Below are positions 29,735 through 38,276 of a DNA stretch of 64,000 nt, piece after piece. A model generated the notes under the pieces. That model did no database searches and had not been told where the DNA came from. It saw nothing but the letters and a program-made list of their open reading frames with translations. The position numbers and the translations under genes are program-made. The stretch is from Thiemannella venezuelensis (GTDB lineage: Bacteria > Actinomycetota > Actinomycetes > Streptosporangiales > Streptosporangiaceae): NCBI RefSeq assembly GCF_014203605.1, contig NZ_JACHJJ010000029.1, positions 42,222 to 106,221 on the forward strand, written 5' to 3'. The first letter of the stretch is position 1. Each line of letters opens with the position of its first letter.

Positions 29735-29788
29735 ACATGTATGTTCCCGGCAGTGCTCCCCAGCCCGCGTTCCGAAGGAGAAGGCGCC

Positions 29789-31246
29789 GTGCACGTGAGG
29801 GACGAGCTGTACATCGGCGGCGCGTGGACCGCCTCGACCGGCACCGGCCGCATCGAGGTGGAGAACCCGGCCACCGAAGAGGTCATCGGGTACGTGCCCG
29901 ACGGCACGCCCGAGGACATGGGACGGGCGGTCGGGGCGGCGCGCGCGGCGTTCGACCGCGGACCCTGGCCCGGAACGAGCCCGGCGGAGCGCGCCGGGGC
30001 GATCGACGCCTTCGCCGCCGCGCTCACCGCGCGGGCCGGCGAGCTGACCGAAGTGATCACCGCCGAGACCGGCCTGCCGATCACCGTGGTCGGCCTGGCG
30101 CACGTGCGTCCGGCGATCGCGACGCTCGCCTACTACGCGGAGCTGGCCAGGACGACGGAGTTCGAGGAGGAGCGCCCGGGGGCGCGGTCCCCCTTCCGGG
30201 TCCGCCGGCTCCCGGCGGGCGTCGTCGCGGCGATCGTGCCGTGGAACATCCCCCTGCTCGGGGCCTGCGCCAAACTCGGCCCGGCGCTGGCGGCGGGCTG
30301 CACGGCCGTGCTCAAACCCTCCCCGGAGACCCCGCTGAGCGCCTGCCTCCTCGCCGACGCCGCGCACGAGGCCGGCCTGCCCGCCGGTGTGCTGAACGTG
30401 GTGCCCGCGGGCCGCGAGGCCGGTGCCGCGCTCGTCGCGCACCCCGGGGTCGACAAGGTCACCTTCACCGGGAGCACCGCGGCGGGCAAGCGCATCGCCG
30501 CCGTCTGCGCGGAGCGGATGACGCGCTACTCGCTCGAACTGGGCGGCAACGCCGCCTGCATCCTCCTGGAGGACGCGCCGGTCGAGCGGGCCGCGGCGGG
30601 TGTGGCCGGGATGAGCCTGATGAACAACAACGGTGAGGCCTGCATCGTGCAGGGCCGGATCCTGGTGCCGCGCGCCCGCCACGACGAGTTCACCGAGGCG
30701 CTGTGCGCGGTGGCGCGGGAGATCCCGCTGGGGGACCCGGCCGACCCGCGCACGCTGCTCGGCCCCATGGTCAGCCGCGCCCACCTGGAGCGCGTCCTCG
30801 GCCACATCGGCACCGGGACCGCCGAGGGCGCCAGGCTCGCCTGCGGAGGGAAGCGCCCCGAGGGGCTCGACCGCGGCTGGTACGTCGAGCCGACCGTGTT
30901 CGCCGGGGCCGACAACGGCATGCGCGTGGTCCGGGAGGAGATCTTCGGTCCCGTCGTGACCGTCATCCCCTACGACAGCGAGGAGGAGGCGGTCGCGATC
31001 GCCAACGACACCGAGTACGGCCTGTCGGGTTCGGTGTGGAGCCGGGACCCGCTGCGGGCCGCGGAGGTCGGCGCCCGGATCCGGGCCGGCTCGATCTACG
31101 TCAACGGGGCGCTCCGGCTGGACGCGGCCGCGCCGTTCGGCGGTTTCAAGGAATCGGGGATCGGCCGCGAGGGCGGCCCCGAGGGACTGGCCGAGTACCT
31201 CGAACCCCAGGTCGTCTTCGTGCCCGCCCCGCGAGGGGCGAAGTGA
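29789..31246 (+). CDS. NAD(P)-dependent aldehyde dehydrogenase
   Basis: 485 residues from GTG 29789, chosen because AAGGAGAAGG lies upstream and the product then begins at the usual place (ELYIGGAWTASTGTGRIEVE). Motifs: cofactor region VAAIVPWNIPLLGACAKLGP, FTGSTAAGKRIA, catalytic Glu in LELGGNAACILLED (about residue 252), catalytic Cys in NNNGEACIVQGR (about 285), and EEIFGPVVTVIPY. It oxidises an aldehyde to the acid. It heads a four-gene operon with acyl-CoA ligase, SDR and enoyl-CoA hydratase and overlaps the ligase start (GTGA), so its acid product may be the ligase substrate. Confidence 0.92.
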   Translation: MHVRDELYIGGAWTASTGTGRIEVENPATEEVIGYVPDGTPEDMGRAVGAARAAFDRGPWPGTSPAERAGAIDAFAAALTARAGELTEVITAETGLPITVVGLAHVRPAIATLAYYAELARTTEFEEERPGARSPFRVRRLPAGVVAAIVPWNIPLLGACAKLGPALAAGCTAVLKPSPETPLSACLLADAAHEAGLPAGVLNVVPAGREAGAALVAHPGVDKVTFTGSTAAGKRIAAVCAERMTRYSLELGGNAACILLEDAPVERAAAGVAGMSLMNNNGEACIVQGRILVPRARHDEFTEALCAVAREIPLGDPADPRTLLGPMVSRAHLERVLGHIGTGTAEGARLACGGKRPEGLDRGWYVEPTVFAGADNGMRVVREEIFGPVVTVIPYDSEEEAVAIANDTEYGLSGSVWSRDPLRAAEVGARIRAGSIYVNGALRLDAAAPFGGFKESGIGREGGPEGLAEYLEPQVVFVPAPRGAK

Positions 31247-32814
31247 GCCGGCCCCCCGCGTCCCCCGGCGAGCCCTGCGCCTACGAGGGCGACGCCGTCC
31301 TGACGCACGGCCGGTGGCACGACCTGGCGGGCCGGCTGGCCTCTGCGCTGGCCGGGTACGGCCTCGGCAGGGGCGACCGGATCGCCGTCCGGATGCGGAC
31401 CCGCCTGGAGTGGATGGTGGTGAGCCTGGCCCTCGGCAAGCTCGGCGCCGTCCAGGTGGCGGTCAACTACCGGCTGACTCCGCCCGAGGCGGAGCACATC
31501 CTGCGCGACTGCGGGGTGAGGGCCGTCATCGCGGACGACGGCGATCTCACCCCGCTCCTGCGGGCCTGGGAGCACCTGGGCCTGCGCGCCGTCGTCGGCG
31601 TCGACGGACCCGGGACGGACGGACCCCCCGCAGGCGGCCTCGCGGCCGGCCCGCGCGCTCCGGAGGCGGTGAGCCTGCCCGCGCTGCTGGAACGGACCCC
31701 GGCGGGGGAGTGGCCGGAGGGGACCTTCGCGCCCATGGTCGTCTACTCGTCGGGGACGACGGGGGCGCCCAAGGGCGCGCCGCTCGGCGGCTGGAACAAC
31801 CGGCCGGACCCCCGCGTCCTCGCCGACTACCTCGCCTCGACCGGCTTCGACGGCGCCTCCGGCGGCCGGGGGAACCGTACGATGATCACCCTGCCGATGC
31901 ACCACGGCGCCGGGCCGGCCTCGGTGCGCACGGCGATCAGGACCGGCGGGAGCGCCCACTTCCTGCGCCGCTTCGACGCCGAGGCGGCGCTCGCGCTGAT
32001 CGAGCGGAGCGCGATCACCCACTGGTCGTCGGTGCCGACGATGCTCCAGCGCATCATGAAGCTCCCCGGGCACGTGCGGGACCGCTACGACGTCTCCTCC
32101 CTGCGCTTCCTGAGCGCCGGGGCCGCCCCCGTGCCGCGGGAGCTGAAGGACCAGGTCCTCGACTACTTCGGCGAGGTCCTCCACGAGGGCTACGGGTGCA
32201 CCGAGGCCGGGATGATCAGCGGCTGCCTCCCCGCGGACCACCGCCGCAAGCCGGGCTCCTCCGGCAGGCCCTTCCGGCAGGTCGAGGTCCGGATCCTGGG
32301 CGAGGACGGCGGGATCCTGCCGCCCGGGCGGACCGGGGAGATCGCGGTACGTACCCCGGCGGTGATCTCCGGCTACATCGGCCGCGGCCCCCTCGGCCCC
32401 GACCAGCTCGACGGCGACGGCTTCTACCGGACCGGCGACATCGGCCGTCTCGACGAGGACGGCTACCTGTTCATCTCCGACCGCCGCACCGACATGATCA
32501 TCGCGGGCGGGGTGAACGTCTACCCGGCCGAGATCGAGGCCGTCCTGCTCCGGCACCCGGCCGTCGCGCTCGCCGCCGTCTTCGGGATACCCCACCCCGA
32601 CGCGGGCGAGCAGCCGATCGCCGTGGTCGAGCGGCAGCCCGGCGCGGCGCTCACCGGCGAGGAGCTGATCGCCTTCTGCGAGGGCCGCCTCGCCAGGTAC
32701 AAGTGGCCGCGCCGCGTCGAGTTCGTCGACGCGCTCCCGGTCAACCCCATGGGGAAGATCGAGAAACGCCGCCTCCGCGAGCCGTACTGGCGCGGGCGCG
32801 ACCGCGCCGTCTGA
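31243..32814 (+). CDS. Acyl-CoA synthetase / AMP-dependent ligase (class I)
   Basis: 523 residues from the GTG overlapping the ALDH stop. The adenylation motif is VVYSSGTTGAPKGAP; GYGCTEAGM is motif A5; FYRTGDIGRLDEDGYLFI, RRTDMIIAGGVNVYPAEIE and NPMGKIEKRRL (C-terminal Lys) follow. It activates a carboxylic acid to its acyl-CoA through an acyl-AMP. MITLPMHHGAGPASVRTAI in the substrate region differs from the steroid ligase FadD3 as I know it, so I do not call it fadD3. Substrate unknown; ALDH, SDR and hydratase neighbours suggest side-chain shortening of an aldehyde- or acid-bearing compound. Confidence 0.9.
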   Translation: MSRPPASPGEPCAYEGDAVLTHGRWHDLAGRLASALAGYGLGRGDRIAVRMRTRLEWMVVSLALGKLGAVQVAVNYRLTPPEAEHILRDCGVRAVIADDGDLTPLLRAWEHLGLRAVVGVDGPGTDGPPAGGLAAGPRAPEAVSLPALLERTPAGEWPEGTFAPMVVYSSGTTGAPKGAPLGGWNNRPDPRVLADYLASTGFDGASGGRGNRTMITLPMHHGAGPASVRTAIRTGGSAHFLRRFDAEAALALIERSAITHWSSVPTMLQRIMKLPGHVRDRYDVSSLRFLSAGAAPVPRELKDQVLDYFGEVLHEGYGCTEAGMISGCLPADHRRKPGSSGRPFRQVEVRILGEDGGILPPGRTGEIAVRTPAVISGYIGRGPLGPDQLDGDGFYRTGDIGRLDEDGYLFISDRRTDMIIAGGVNVYPAEIEAVLLRHPAVALAAVFGIPHPDAGEQPIAVVERQPGAALTGEELIAFCEGRLARYKWPRRVEFVDALPVNPMGKIEKRRLREPYWRGRDRAV

Positions 32815-32874
32815 GGACCCGCCACCCCTTACGGAAACCGCCGCGCCAGCGGCGCCGGCACGAAAGGCCATCAC

Positions 32875-33672
32875 GTGAGCACCGACATCTGCGCACTCAA
32901 GGGAAGGGTCGCCCTGGTCACCGGGGCGGGCAGGGGCGTCGGCCGGCAGGTCGCCCTGCACCTGGCCGCGCACGGCGCCGGGGGCGTCGTCGTCAACGAC
33001 GCCGACGCCGGGCGGGCCGAGAGCGTGGCGAAGGAGGTCAGGGCCGCCGGTGTGAGCGCGCTCGCCGCCACCGCCGACGTCGGGGACTTCGACGCCGTCA
33101 CCGCGATGTTCGAGCGGGCCGGGGCGGAACTCGGCCCCGTCGGCATCCTGGTCAACAACGCCGGGAACCGGGGCGCCGCCCCCCGGCCGAAGGGCAGGCC
33201 GCGCCCGCTGTGGGAGCAGACCCCCGAGGACTGGGAGCCCTGGCTGCAGGTCAACCTGGACGGCGTCCTGAACTGCACCCGCAACGCCCTGGCCCACATG
33301 GTCCCCGAGGGCTACGGGCGGATCGTCACCGTCATCTCCGACGCGGGGCGGGTCGGCGAGACCCACGGCATGGAGATCTACTCCGGGGCCAAGGCCGGAG
33401 CGGCCGGTCTCACCCGGGCCGTCGCGCGCCTCGGCGGGCGGTACGGCGTCACCGCCAACAGCGTCGCCCTCGGCGCCACCCGCACCCCGGCCATCGCCGC
33501 CCTCACCGAGAACGAGGAGTTCGCCAGGAAGATGCTCTCCAACTACGTCATCCGCCGCTTCGGCGAGCCGGAGGACGCCGCCAACATGATCCTCTTTCTC
33601 GCCTCCGACGCCGCGGGCTGGATCACCGGCCAGACCGTGCCGGTCAACGGCGGATACTCCATGACCCTCTGA
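32875..33672 (+). CDS. Short-chain dehydrogenase/reductase
   Basis: 265 residues from a GTG with AAAGG upstream. Classical SDR motifs: nucleotide-binding VTGAGRGVGRQVALHLA, the NNAG motif (LVNNAGNRGAAP), the catalytic Tyr-Lys in YSGAKAGAAG (Y-x-x-x-K) with an upstream Ser in VISDAG, and a C-terminal INGGYS-like VPVNGGYSMTL. In this operon it most plausibly oxidises a 3-hydroxyacyl-CoA formed by the hydratase downstream. A 60-bp gap separates it from the ligase gene. Confidence 0.9.
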   Translation: MSTDICALKGRVALVTGAGRGVGRQVALHLAAHGAGGVVVNDADAGRAESVAKEVRAAGVSALAATADVGDFDAVTAMFERAGAELGPVGILVNNAGNRGAAPRPKGRPRPLWEQTPEDWEPWLQVNLDGVLNCTRNALAHMVPEGYGRIVTVISDAGRVGETHGMEIYSGAKAGAAGLTRAVARLGGRYGVTANSVALGATRTPAIAALTENEEFARKMLSNYVIRRFGEPEDAANMILFLASDAAGWITGQTVPVNGGYSMTL

Positions 33673-33717
33673 ACGACCCCCTGAACGGACCCTCCGACAC
33701 CTCCCGGGACGGCGCTC

Positions 33718-34476
33718 ATGAACATCCGCACCGAACGCAGGGGCCACACGCTCCTGGTCACCGTCGACCGGCCGGAGGCCCGCAACGCCTTCGACCGGGC
33801 CACCTCGCAGGAGATGGAGGCCGCCATGGACCTCCTCGACGGTGATCCGGGGCTGCGCGCCGGCGTCGTCACCGGCGCGGGCGGCACCTTCTCCGCGGGC
33901 GCCGACCTCAAGGCCGCCGCCCGCGGGGAGCGGCCCGCGACCGCCCGGCGCGGCGGCTTCGGCCTGTTCGCCCAGCCGCCGGCCAAGCCGCTGATCGCCG
34001 CCGTCGAGGGCCACGCCGTGGCCGGCGGCTTCGAGCTCTGCCTGAGCTGCGACCTCGTCGTGGCCGCCGAGGACGCCGTGCTGGGACTGCCGGAGGTCCG
34101 GCACAACCTCGTCGCGGTCGGCGGCGGCCTGTTCCGGCTGCCCCGGCGGATGCCGTACCACCTGGCCATGGAGCTGGCGCTGACCGCCCAGCCGCGCCCG
34201 GCCGCCTACTTCCACCAGTGGGGCGTCGTCAACCACCTGGTCCCGTCCGGCGCCGCCGTGGAGAAGGCCCTGGAACTGGCCGACCGGATCGGCGCCAACG
34301 GGCCGCTCGCCGTCGCCGCCTCGGCCCAGATCGTCCGCCGCTCCGCCGACTGGACCGAGGAGCAGGCCTGGAAGGAGCAGACCGCCTTCGCGCGCCGGGC
34401 CATGGACTCGGCCGACACCGCCGAGGGGTTGCGCGCTTTCGCGGAGAAGCGCGCACCCCGGTGGAAGGGGGTCTGA
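33718..34476 (+). CDS. Enoyl-CoA hydratase/isomerase (crotonase family)
   Basis: 252 residues. The crotonase oxyanion loops are present: VVTGAGGTFSAGADLKAAAR and AVEGHAVAGGFELCLSCDLV, followed by GLPEVRHNLVAVGGGLFRLP, in which the Glu of LPEV is a usual catalytic position. It would hydrate a 2-enoyl-CoA, or possibly isomerise or cleave. It is the last gene of the ALDH-ligase-SDR-hydratase operon and converges with the secreted peptidase gene 21 bp away. Confidence 0.9.
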   Translation: MNIRTERRGHTLLVTVDRPEARNAFDRATSQEMEAAMDLLDGDPGLRAGVVTGAGGTFSAGADLKAAARGERPATARRGGFGLFAQPPAKPLIAAVEGHAVAGGFELCLSCDLVVAAEDAVLGLPEVRHNLVAVGGGLFRLPRRMPYHLAMELALTAQPRPAAYFHQWGVVNHLVPSGAAVEKALELADRIGANGPLAVAASAQIVRRSADWTEEQAWKEQTAFARRAMDSADTAEGLRAFAEKRAPRWKGV

Positions 34477-34497
34477 GCCGCCGGACCCGTACGGCCC

Positions 34498-36039
34498 TCA
34501 GACCTTGGGGCAGCGGGTGCCCGCCGCGGGCGGCGTCCCGCCGATGAGATAGCGGTCGACCAGCCGGTCGACGCAGGAGGAGCCCATGCGGTAGGCGGTG
34601 TGGCCGTCGCCGTCGTAGCTGAGCAGGACCCCCGAGGACAGCTGGGACGCCAGCGCCGCCGACCAGCCGTAGGGCGTCGCCGGGTCGCGGAGGGTGCCCA
34701 CCACCATGATGGGGGCGGCGCCCTCGGCCCGCAGCGGCCGGTCGGCCGCCGCGGGCTTGACGGGCCAGTAGACGCAGGGCGTGGACTCGGCGGAGATGTA
34801 ACCGCCGAACAGGGACGAGCGGGAGGCGGCCCTGCGCGCCGCCCTGGCGTAGGCCGCGGCGGTCCCCGGGTAGGAGTGGTCGAGGCAGTTGATCGCGGTG
34901 TTGGCGTCGTTCTGGTTGGAGTAGGTGCCGTCGGCCTTGCGGCCGTAGTAGATGTCGGAGATGCGCAGCAGGATCGTGCCGTCGCCCGCGAAGGCGGCGG
35001 CGAGGGCCTTGCGCAGGACGGGCCAGGCCTCGCGGTCGTAGAGCGGGGTCAGGATGCCGAACGCGGCGATGGACTCGGTGATCTCCCGGCTGTCCTGGGT
35101 GTTGCGCAGCGGGGTCCGGTCGGCCCCGCGCAGCAGGGCGGCCGTCTCGGCGCGGGCCCGTGCGACCGTGCGGCCGGCGAACGGGCAGTCCTCGGTCGTG
35201 AAGCAGTCCCGCAGGAACGCCGTGTAGGCCTTCTCGAAGCCGAGGATCTGGGCCTCGCCGATCTCGATGAGGGAGAGCGAGGGGTCGAGCGCGCCGTCGA
35301 GGACCAGGGCGCGCACCTTCCCGGGGAACAGATCCGCGTACATCGCACCCAGATAGGTGCCGTACGACTTGCCGAGGTAGGTCAGTCCGGCGTCGCCGAG
35401 CGCGGCCCGCAGCACGTCCATGTCGCGGGCGGCATCCGCCGTGCCGACGTGGGGCAGCAGCCGCGCCGAGCGCCGGCGGCACTCCCGGGCGACGCTGCGC
35501 GAGGTCTGCCGCAGGGCCTTGGCCTCGGCGGGGGTGTCCGGCGTGGCGTCCGCGGCGATGTAGGCGTCGAGTTGCGGGCCGGTGAGGCAGCGCACCGGGG
35601 CCGATCCGCCCACCCCCCGGGGGTCGAAGCCGACGACGTCGAAACGGGCGCGGACGCCGGGCGAGACGACGTCCGCGGCCGACCTGGCGTACTCGACGCC
35701 CGAGCCGCCGGGACCCCCGGGGTTGAGCACGACCGAGCCGATCCGTTCGCCGCCGGTGGCCGCCAGGCGGATCACGCTGATCTTGATTCGCTCCCCGTCG
35801 GGCTTGTCATAGTCGAGCGGGACGGTGAGTTTCGCGCACTCGAAGCCGCCGCCGCAGGCGGTCCAGTCCAGCTTCTGGCGGTAGTAGCTCTGCAGCGCGT
35901 CCGCGGGCGGCCTGTCCGCGGTGATCTGCGCGGACGGCGTGCCCGCGGTGGTGCCCGCCGGCTGCTGCGCGGGGGCGGTGAAGCCCGTCGCGAGCAGCCC
36001 TGCGGCAAGTGGCGTGATCATCAGAGTGGTGCGTCTCAT
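34498..36039 (-). CDS. Secreted alpha/beta-hydrolase, tripeptidyl aminopeptidase type
   Basis: 513 residues from ATG 36039, preceded by GGAGG. A Sec-type signal (MRRTTLMITPLAAGLLATGF) precedes the alpha/beta-hydrolase fold. IGSVVLNPGGPGGSGVEYA carries the oxyanion loop, GKSYGTYLGAMYADLFP the nucleophile Ser, MVVGTLRDPATPYGWS the acid region with Asp, and DGDGHTAYRMGSSCVD the His. A C-terminal TAP-like domain with paired Cys ends in GTRCPKV. Streptomyces SlpD/SlpE/Tap relatives release tripeptides from extracellular protein. It probably acts with secreted proteases such as the S8 enzyme at the left edge. Confidence 0.9.
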   Translation of the reverse strand: MRRTTLMITPLAAGLLATGFTAPAQQPAGTTAGTPSAQITADRPPADALQSYYRQKLDWTACGGGFECAKLTVPLDYDKPDGERIKISVIRLAATGGERIGSVVLNPGGPGGSGVEYARSAADVVSPGVRARFDVVGFDPRGVGGSAPVRCLTGPQLDAYIAADATPDTPAEAKALRQTSRSVARECRRRSARLLPHVGTADAARDMDVLRAALGDAGLTYLGKSYGTYLGAMYADLFPGKVRALVLDGALDPSLSLIEIGEAQILGFEKAYTAFLRDCFTTEDCPFAGRTVARARAETAALLRGADRTPLRNTQDSREITESIAAFGILTPLYDREAWPVLRKALAAAFAGDGTILLRISDIYYGRKADGTYSNQNDANTAINCLDHSYPGTAAAYARAARRAASRSSLFGGYISAESTPCVYWPVKPAAADRPLRAEGAAPIMVVGTLRDPATPYGWSAALASQLSSGVLLSYDGDGHTAYRMGSSCVDRLVDRYLIGGTPPAAGTRCPKV

Positions 36040-36408
36040 GGTCCCGGCCTCCGTTCGGGAGATGGCAGTCGTTCCCGCATTGGCACACCGGGTGGTAGAC
36101 GTCCGCTTGCGTCCCCCTTGACGACCGCCGACGGGAGCGGGCGGGCCGGGCGGCAGGGCATGGGGACGCGACCGTCCGGCCGGAGAATCCGTTGCGCGGA
36201 TGAGTGCCATGAAAGATATCGATTTCCTTGAAGCCTGATTCGATGTAATGGTTGCCGCGCCGCAGGGGAAGGAAGTTCCCGGTATGGACAGGGCGGTTTT
36301 TCGGGCCTACCCATATTCGTGCGCCGCCCCCGGCGTATTTACGTAACATTTCCCGCATCAGGATGGAACGGGCACGGACAGCGGCCCGAGTGGAAGGAGC
36401 GGAAGCCG
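36040..36408. other. 369-bp divergent intergenic region (peptidase / mscR promoters)
   Basis: No gene supported. It has lower GC from about 36200 to 36360, including GAAAGATATCGATTTC near 36210 and the 8-bp palindrome TTACGTAA at 36339-36346, which may mark the promoter of the mycothiol-dependent dehydrogenase. The AAGGAGC ribosome site for mscR is at 36394-36400. Confidence 0.5.
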
Positions 36409-37494
36409 ATGGTGCATGAGGTCCGCGGAGTGGTCGCCCGGTCGAAGGGCGAGCCGGTGTCGGTGGAGACGGTGCTCGTGCCCGACCCCGGCCCCGGTGA
36501 GGCCCTGGTGAAGGTCCAGGCGTGCGGCGTGTGCCACACCGACCTGCACTACCGCGAGGGTGGGATAAACGACGAGTTCCCCTTCCTGCTCGGGCACGAG
36601 GCGGCCGGGGTTGTCGAGGCCGTGGGAGAGGGGGTGACCGGCCTGGCGGCGGGCGACTTCGTGATCCTCAACTGGCGGGCGGTCTGCGGCAACTGCCGGG
36701 CGTGCCTGCGGGGCCGGCCGTGGTACTGCTTCGCCACCCACAACGCCGTGCAGAAGATGACCCTGGCCGACGGCACGCCGCTCTCGCCCGCCCTGGGCAT
36801 CGGCGCCTTCGCCGACAAGACCCTGGTCGCGGCCGGGCAGTGCACCACGGTGGACCCGGCGGCGGCCCCGGCGGTGGCGGGCCTGCTCGGCTGCGGCGTG
36901 ATGGCGGGCATCGGCGCGGCCGTCAACACCGGAGGCGTCACCCGCGGCGACAGCGTCGCGGTCATCGGCTGCGGCGGCGTCGGCGACGCCGCCATCGCCG
37001 GGGCGCGGCTGGCCGGCGCCGCGAAGATCATCGCGGTGGACGTCGACGACCGCAAGCTGGAGTGGGCCAGGGGCTTCGGCGCGACCCACACGGTCAACTC
37101 CCGGGAGAGCGACCCGGTGGAGGCGATCCGCAAGCTGACCGGCGGGTTCGGCGCGGACGTGGTGATCGAGGCGGTCGGCCGCCCGGAGACCTACAAGCAG
37201 GCCTTCTACGCCCGCGACCTGGCCGGGACCGTGGTCCTGGTCGGCGTGCCCACCCCCGAGATGACGCTGGAGCTGCCGCTGCTGGACGTCTTCGGCCGCG
37301 GCGGCGCGCTGAAGTCCTCCTGGTACGGCGACTGCCTGCCCAGCCGGGACTTCCCCATGCTCGTCGACCTGCACCTGCAGGGCCGGCTCGACCTCGGCGC
37401 GTTCGTCAGCGAGACCATCGGGCTCGGCGACGTCGAGGCGGCCTTCGCCAAGATGCACCGCGGCGAGGTGCTGCGCTCGGTGGTGGTGCTGTGA
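36409..37494 (+). CDS. mscR: S-(hydroxymethyl)mycothiol dehydrogenase
   Basis: 361 residues from ATG 36409, matching the family start [20 protein letters not shown]. It is a zinc medium-chain dehydrogenase. Catalytic zinc ligands lie in [11 protein letters not shown] and [15 protein letters not shown], the structural-zinc-type cysteines in [15 protein letters not shown], and the NAD-binding site in [39 protein letters not shown] is diagnostic of the mycothiol-dependent formaldehyde dehydrogenase. The spontaneous adduct of formaldehyde with mycothiol is oxidised to S-formylmycothiol in the cytoplasm. It overlaps the downstream metallo-hydrolase by one base. This gene is good evidence for an actinobacterial host. 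Confidence 0.94.
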   Translation: MVHEVRGVVARSKGEPVSVETVLVPDPGPGEALVKVQACGVCHTDLHYREGGINDEFPFLLGHEAAGVVEAVGEGVTGLAAGDFVILNWRAVCGNCRACLRGRPWYCFATHNAVQKMTLADGTPLSPALGIGAFADKTLVAAGQCTTVDPAAAPAVAGLLGCGVMAGIGAAVNTGGVTRGDSVAVIGCGGVGDAAIAGARLAGAAKIIAVDVDDRKLEWARGFGATHTVNSRESDPVEAIRKLTGGFGADVVIEAVGRPETYKQAFYARDLAGTVVLVGVPTPEMTLELPLLDVFGRGGALKSSWYGDCLPSRDFPMLVDLHLQGRLDLGAFVSETIGLGDVEAAFAKMHRGEVLRSVVVL

Positions 37495-38156
37495 TGGGCG
37501 GCGCCGTGACGGATGGTGCCGTGACGGGCGGTGCCCGCATCGACCGCGCCGTCACCTCCGGCACCTTCAGCCTGGACGGCCAGACCTTCGACGTCGACAA
37601 CAACGTCTGGGTGCTCGGCGACGACGCCGAGTGCGTGGTCGTCGACGCCCCGCACGACGTGGCGGCCATCACCGGCCTGGTCGCGGGCCGCAGGGTCGTG
37701 GCGATCCTGGCCACCCACGCCCACGACGACCACGTCCGGGTGGCCCCGGCCCTCGCGGAGGCCACCGGGGCACCGGTCCTGCTGCACCCGGACGACCTGC
37801 CGCTGTGGCGGCTGACCCATCCGGACCGCGAGCCCGACGGGCCGCTGGCCGACGGGCAGGTCGTCGAGGTCGCCGGCACCCGCCTGGAGGTCCTGCACAC
37901 CCCGGGCCACGCGCCGGGGGCCTGCTGCTTCCACGCGCCGGAGCTCGGTGCCGTCTTCACCGGCGACACCCTTTTCCAGGGCGGGCCGGGTGCCACCGGG
38001 CGGTCGTTCTCCGACTTCGGCGTCATCGTCGCCTCGATCCGCGACCGCCTGCTGACCCTGCCGCCCGGGACGGCCGTGCACACCGGGCACGGGGAGAGCA
38101 CCACGATCGGGGCCGAGAAGCCGCACCTGCAGGAATGGATCCGCCGAGGACACTGA
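37494..38156 (+). CDS. MBL-fold metallo-hydrolase, probable S-formylmycothiol hydrolase partner
   Basis: 220 residues with ATG overlapping the mscR stop (TGATG). The metallo-beta-lactamase signature is THAHDDHV, with further metal ligands in LHTPGHAPGACCF, AVFTGDTLFQGGPG and VHTGHGEST. Such genes follow mscR in many actinomycetes and are proposed to hydrolyse S-formylmycothiol to formate and mycothiol, completing formaldehyde detoxification; this is inferred from linkage and fold. A short non-conserved N-terminus (about 18 residues, repeats of GAVTDGAVTGGA) precedes the domain. Confidence 0.88.
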   Translation: MGGAVTDGAVTGGARIDRAVTSGTFSLDGQTFDVDNNVWVLGDDAECVVVDAPHDVAAITGLVAGRRVVAILATHAHDDHVRVAPALAEATGAPVLLHPDDLPLWRLTHPDREPDGPLADGQVVEVAGTRLEVLHTPGHAPGACCFHAPELGAVFTGDTLFQGGPGATGRSFSDFGVIVASIRDRLLTLPPGTAVHTGHGESTTIGAEKPHLQEWIRRGH

Positions 38157-38179
38157 GACGGGTCACCGGGAGCACTGCC

Positions 38180-38216
38180 GGAGGCCTCGCCCGGGTTCCG
38201 GCCGGGTGAGGCCTCC
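38180..38216 (+). terminator. Terminator hairpin after the mscR operon
   Basis: 38180-38194 pairs with 38202-38216 in a 15-bp stem (GGAGGCCTC core, one G-U pair) with a 7-nt loop, 24 bp after the hydrolase stop and before the NLR-like gene. Confidence 0.75.
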
Positions 38217-38276
38217 CGGGTAACGGGTCAGTGACATCGTGCGCGCGCCGGTGGCCGCTGACAGCACGCTGGAAGG

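Noticed and set aside
31243..32814. Acyl-CoA ligase as FadD3, the missing HIP-CoA synthetase of the steroid pathway
   Set aside because: It lies in an ALDH-SDR-hydratase operon under a different operator, and its substrate-region sequence does not resemble FadD3 as I know it.
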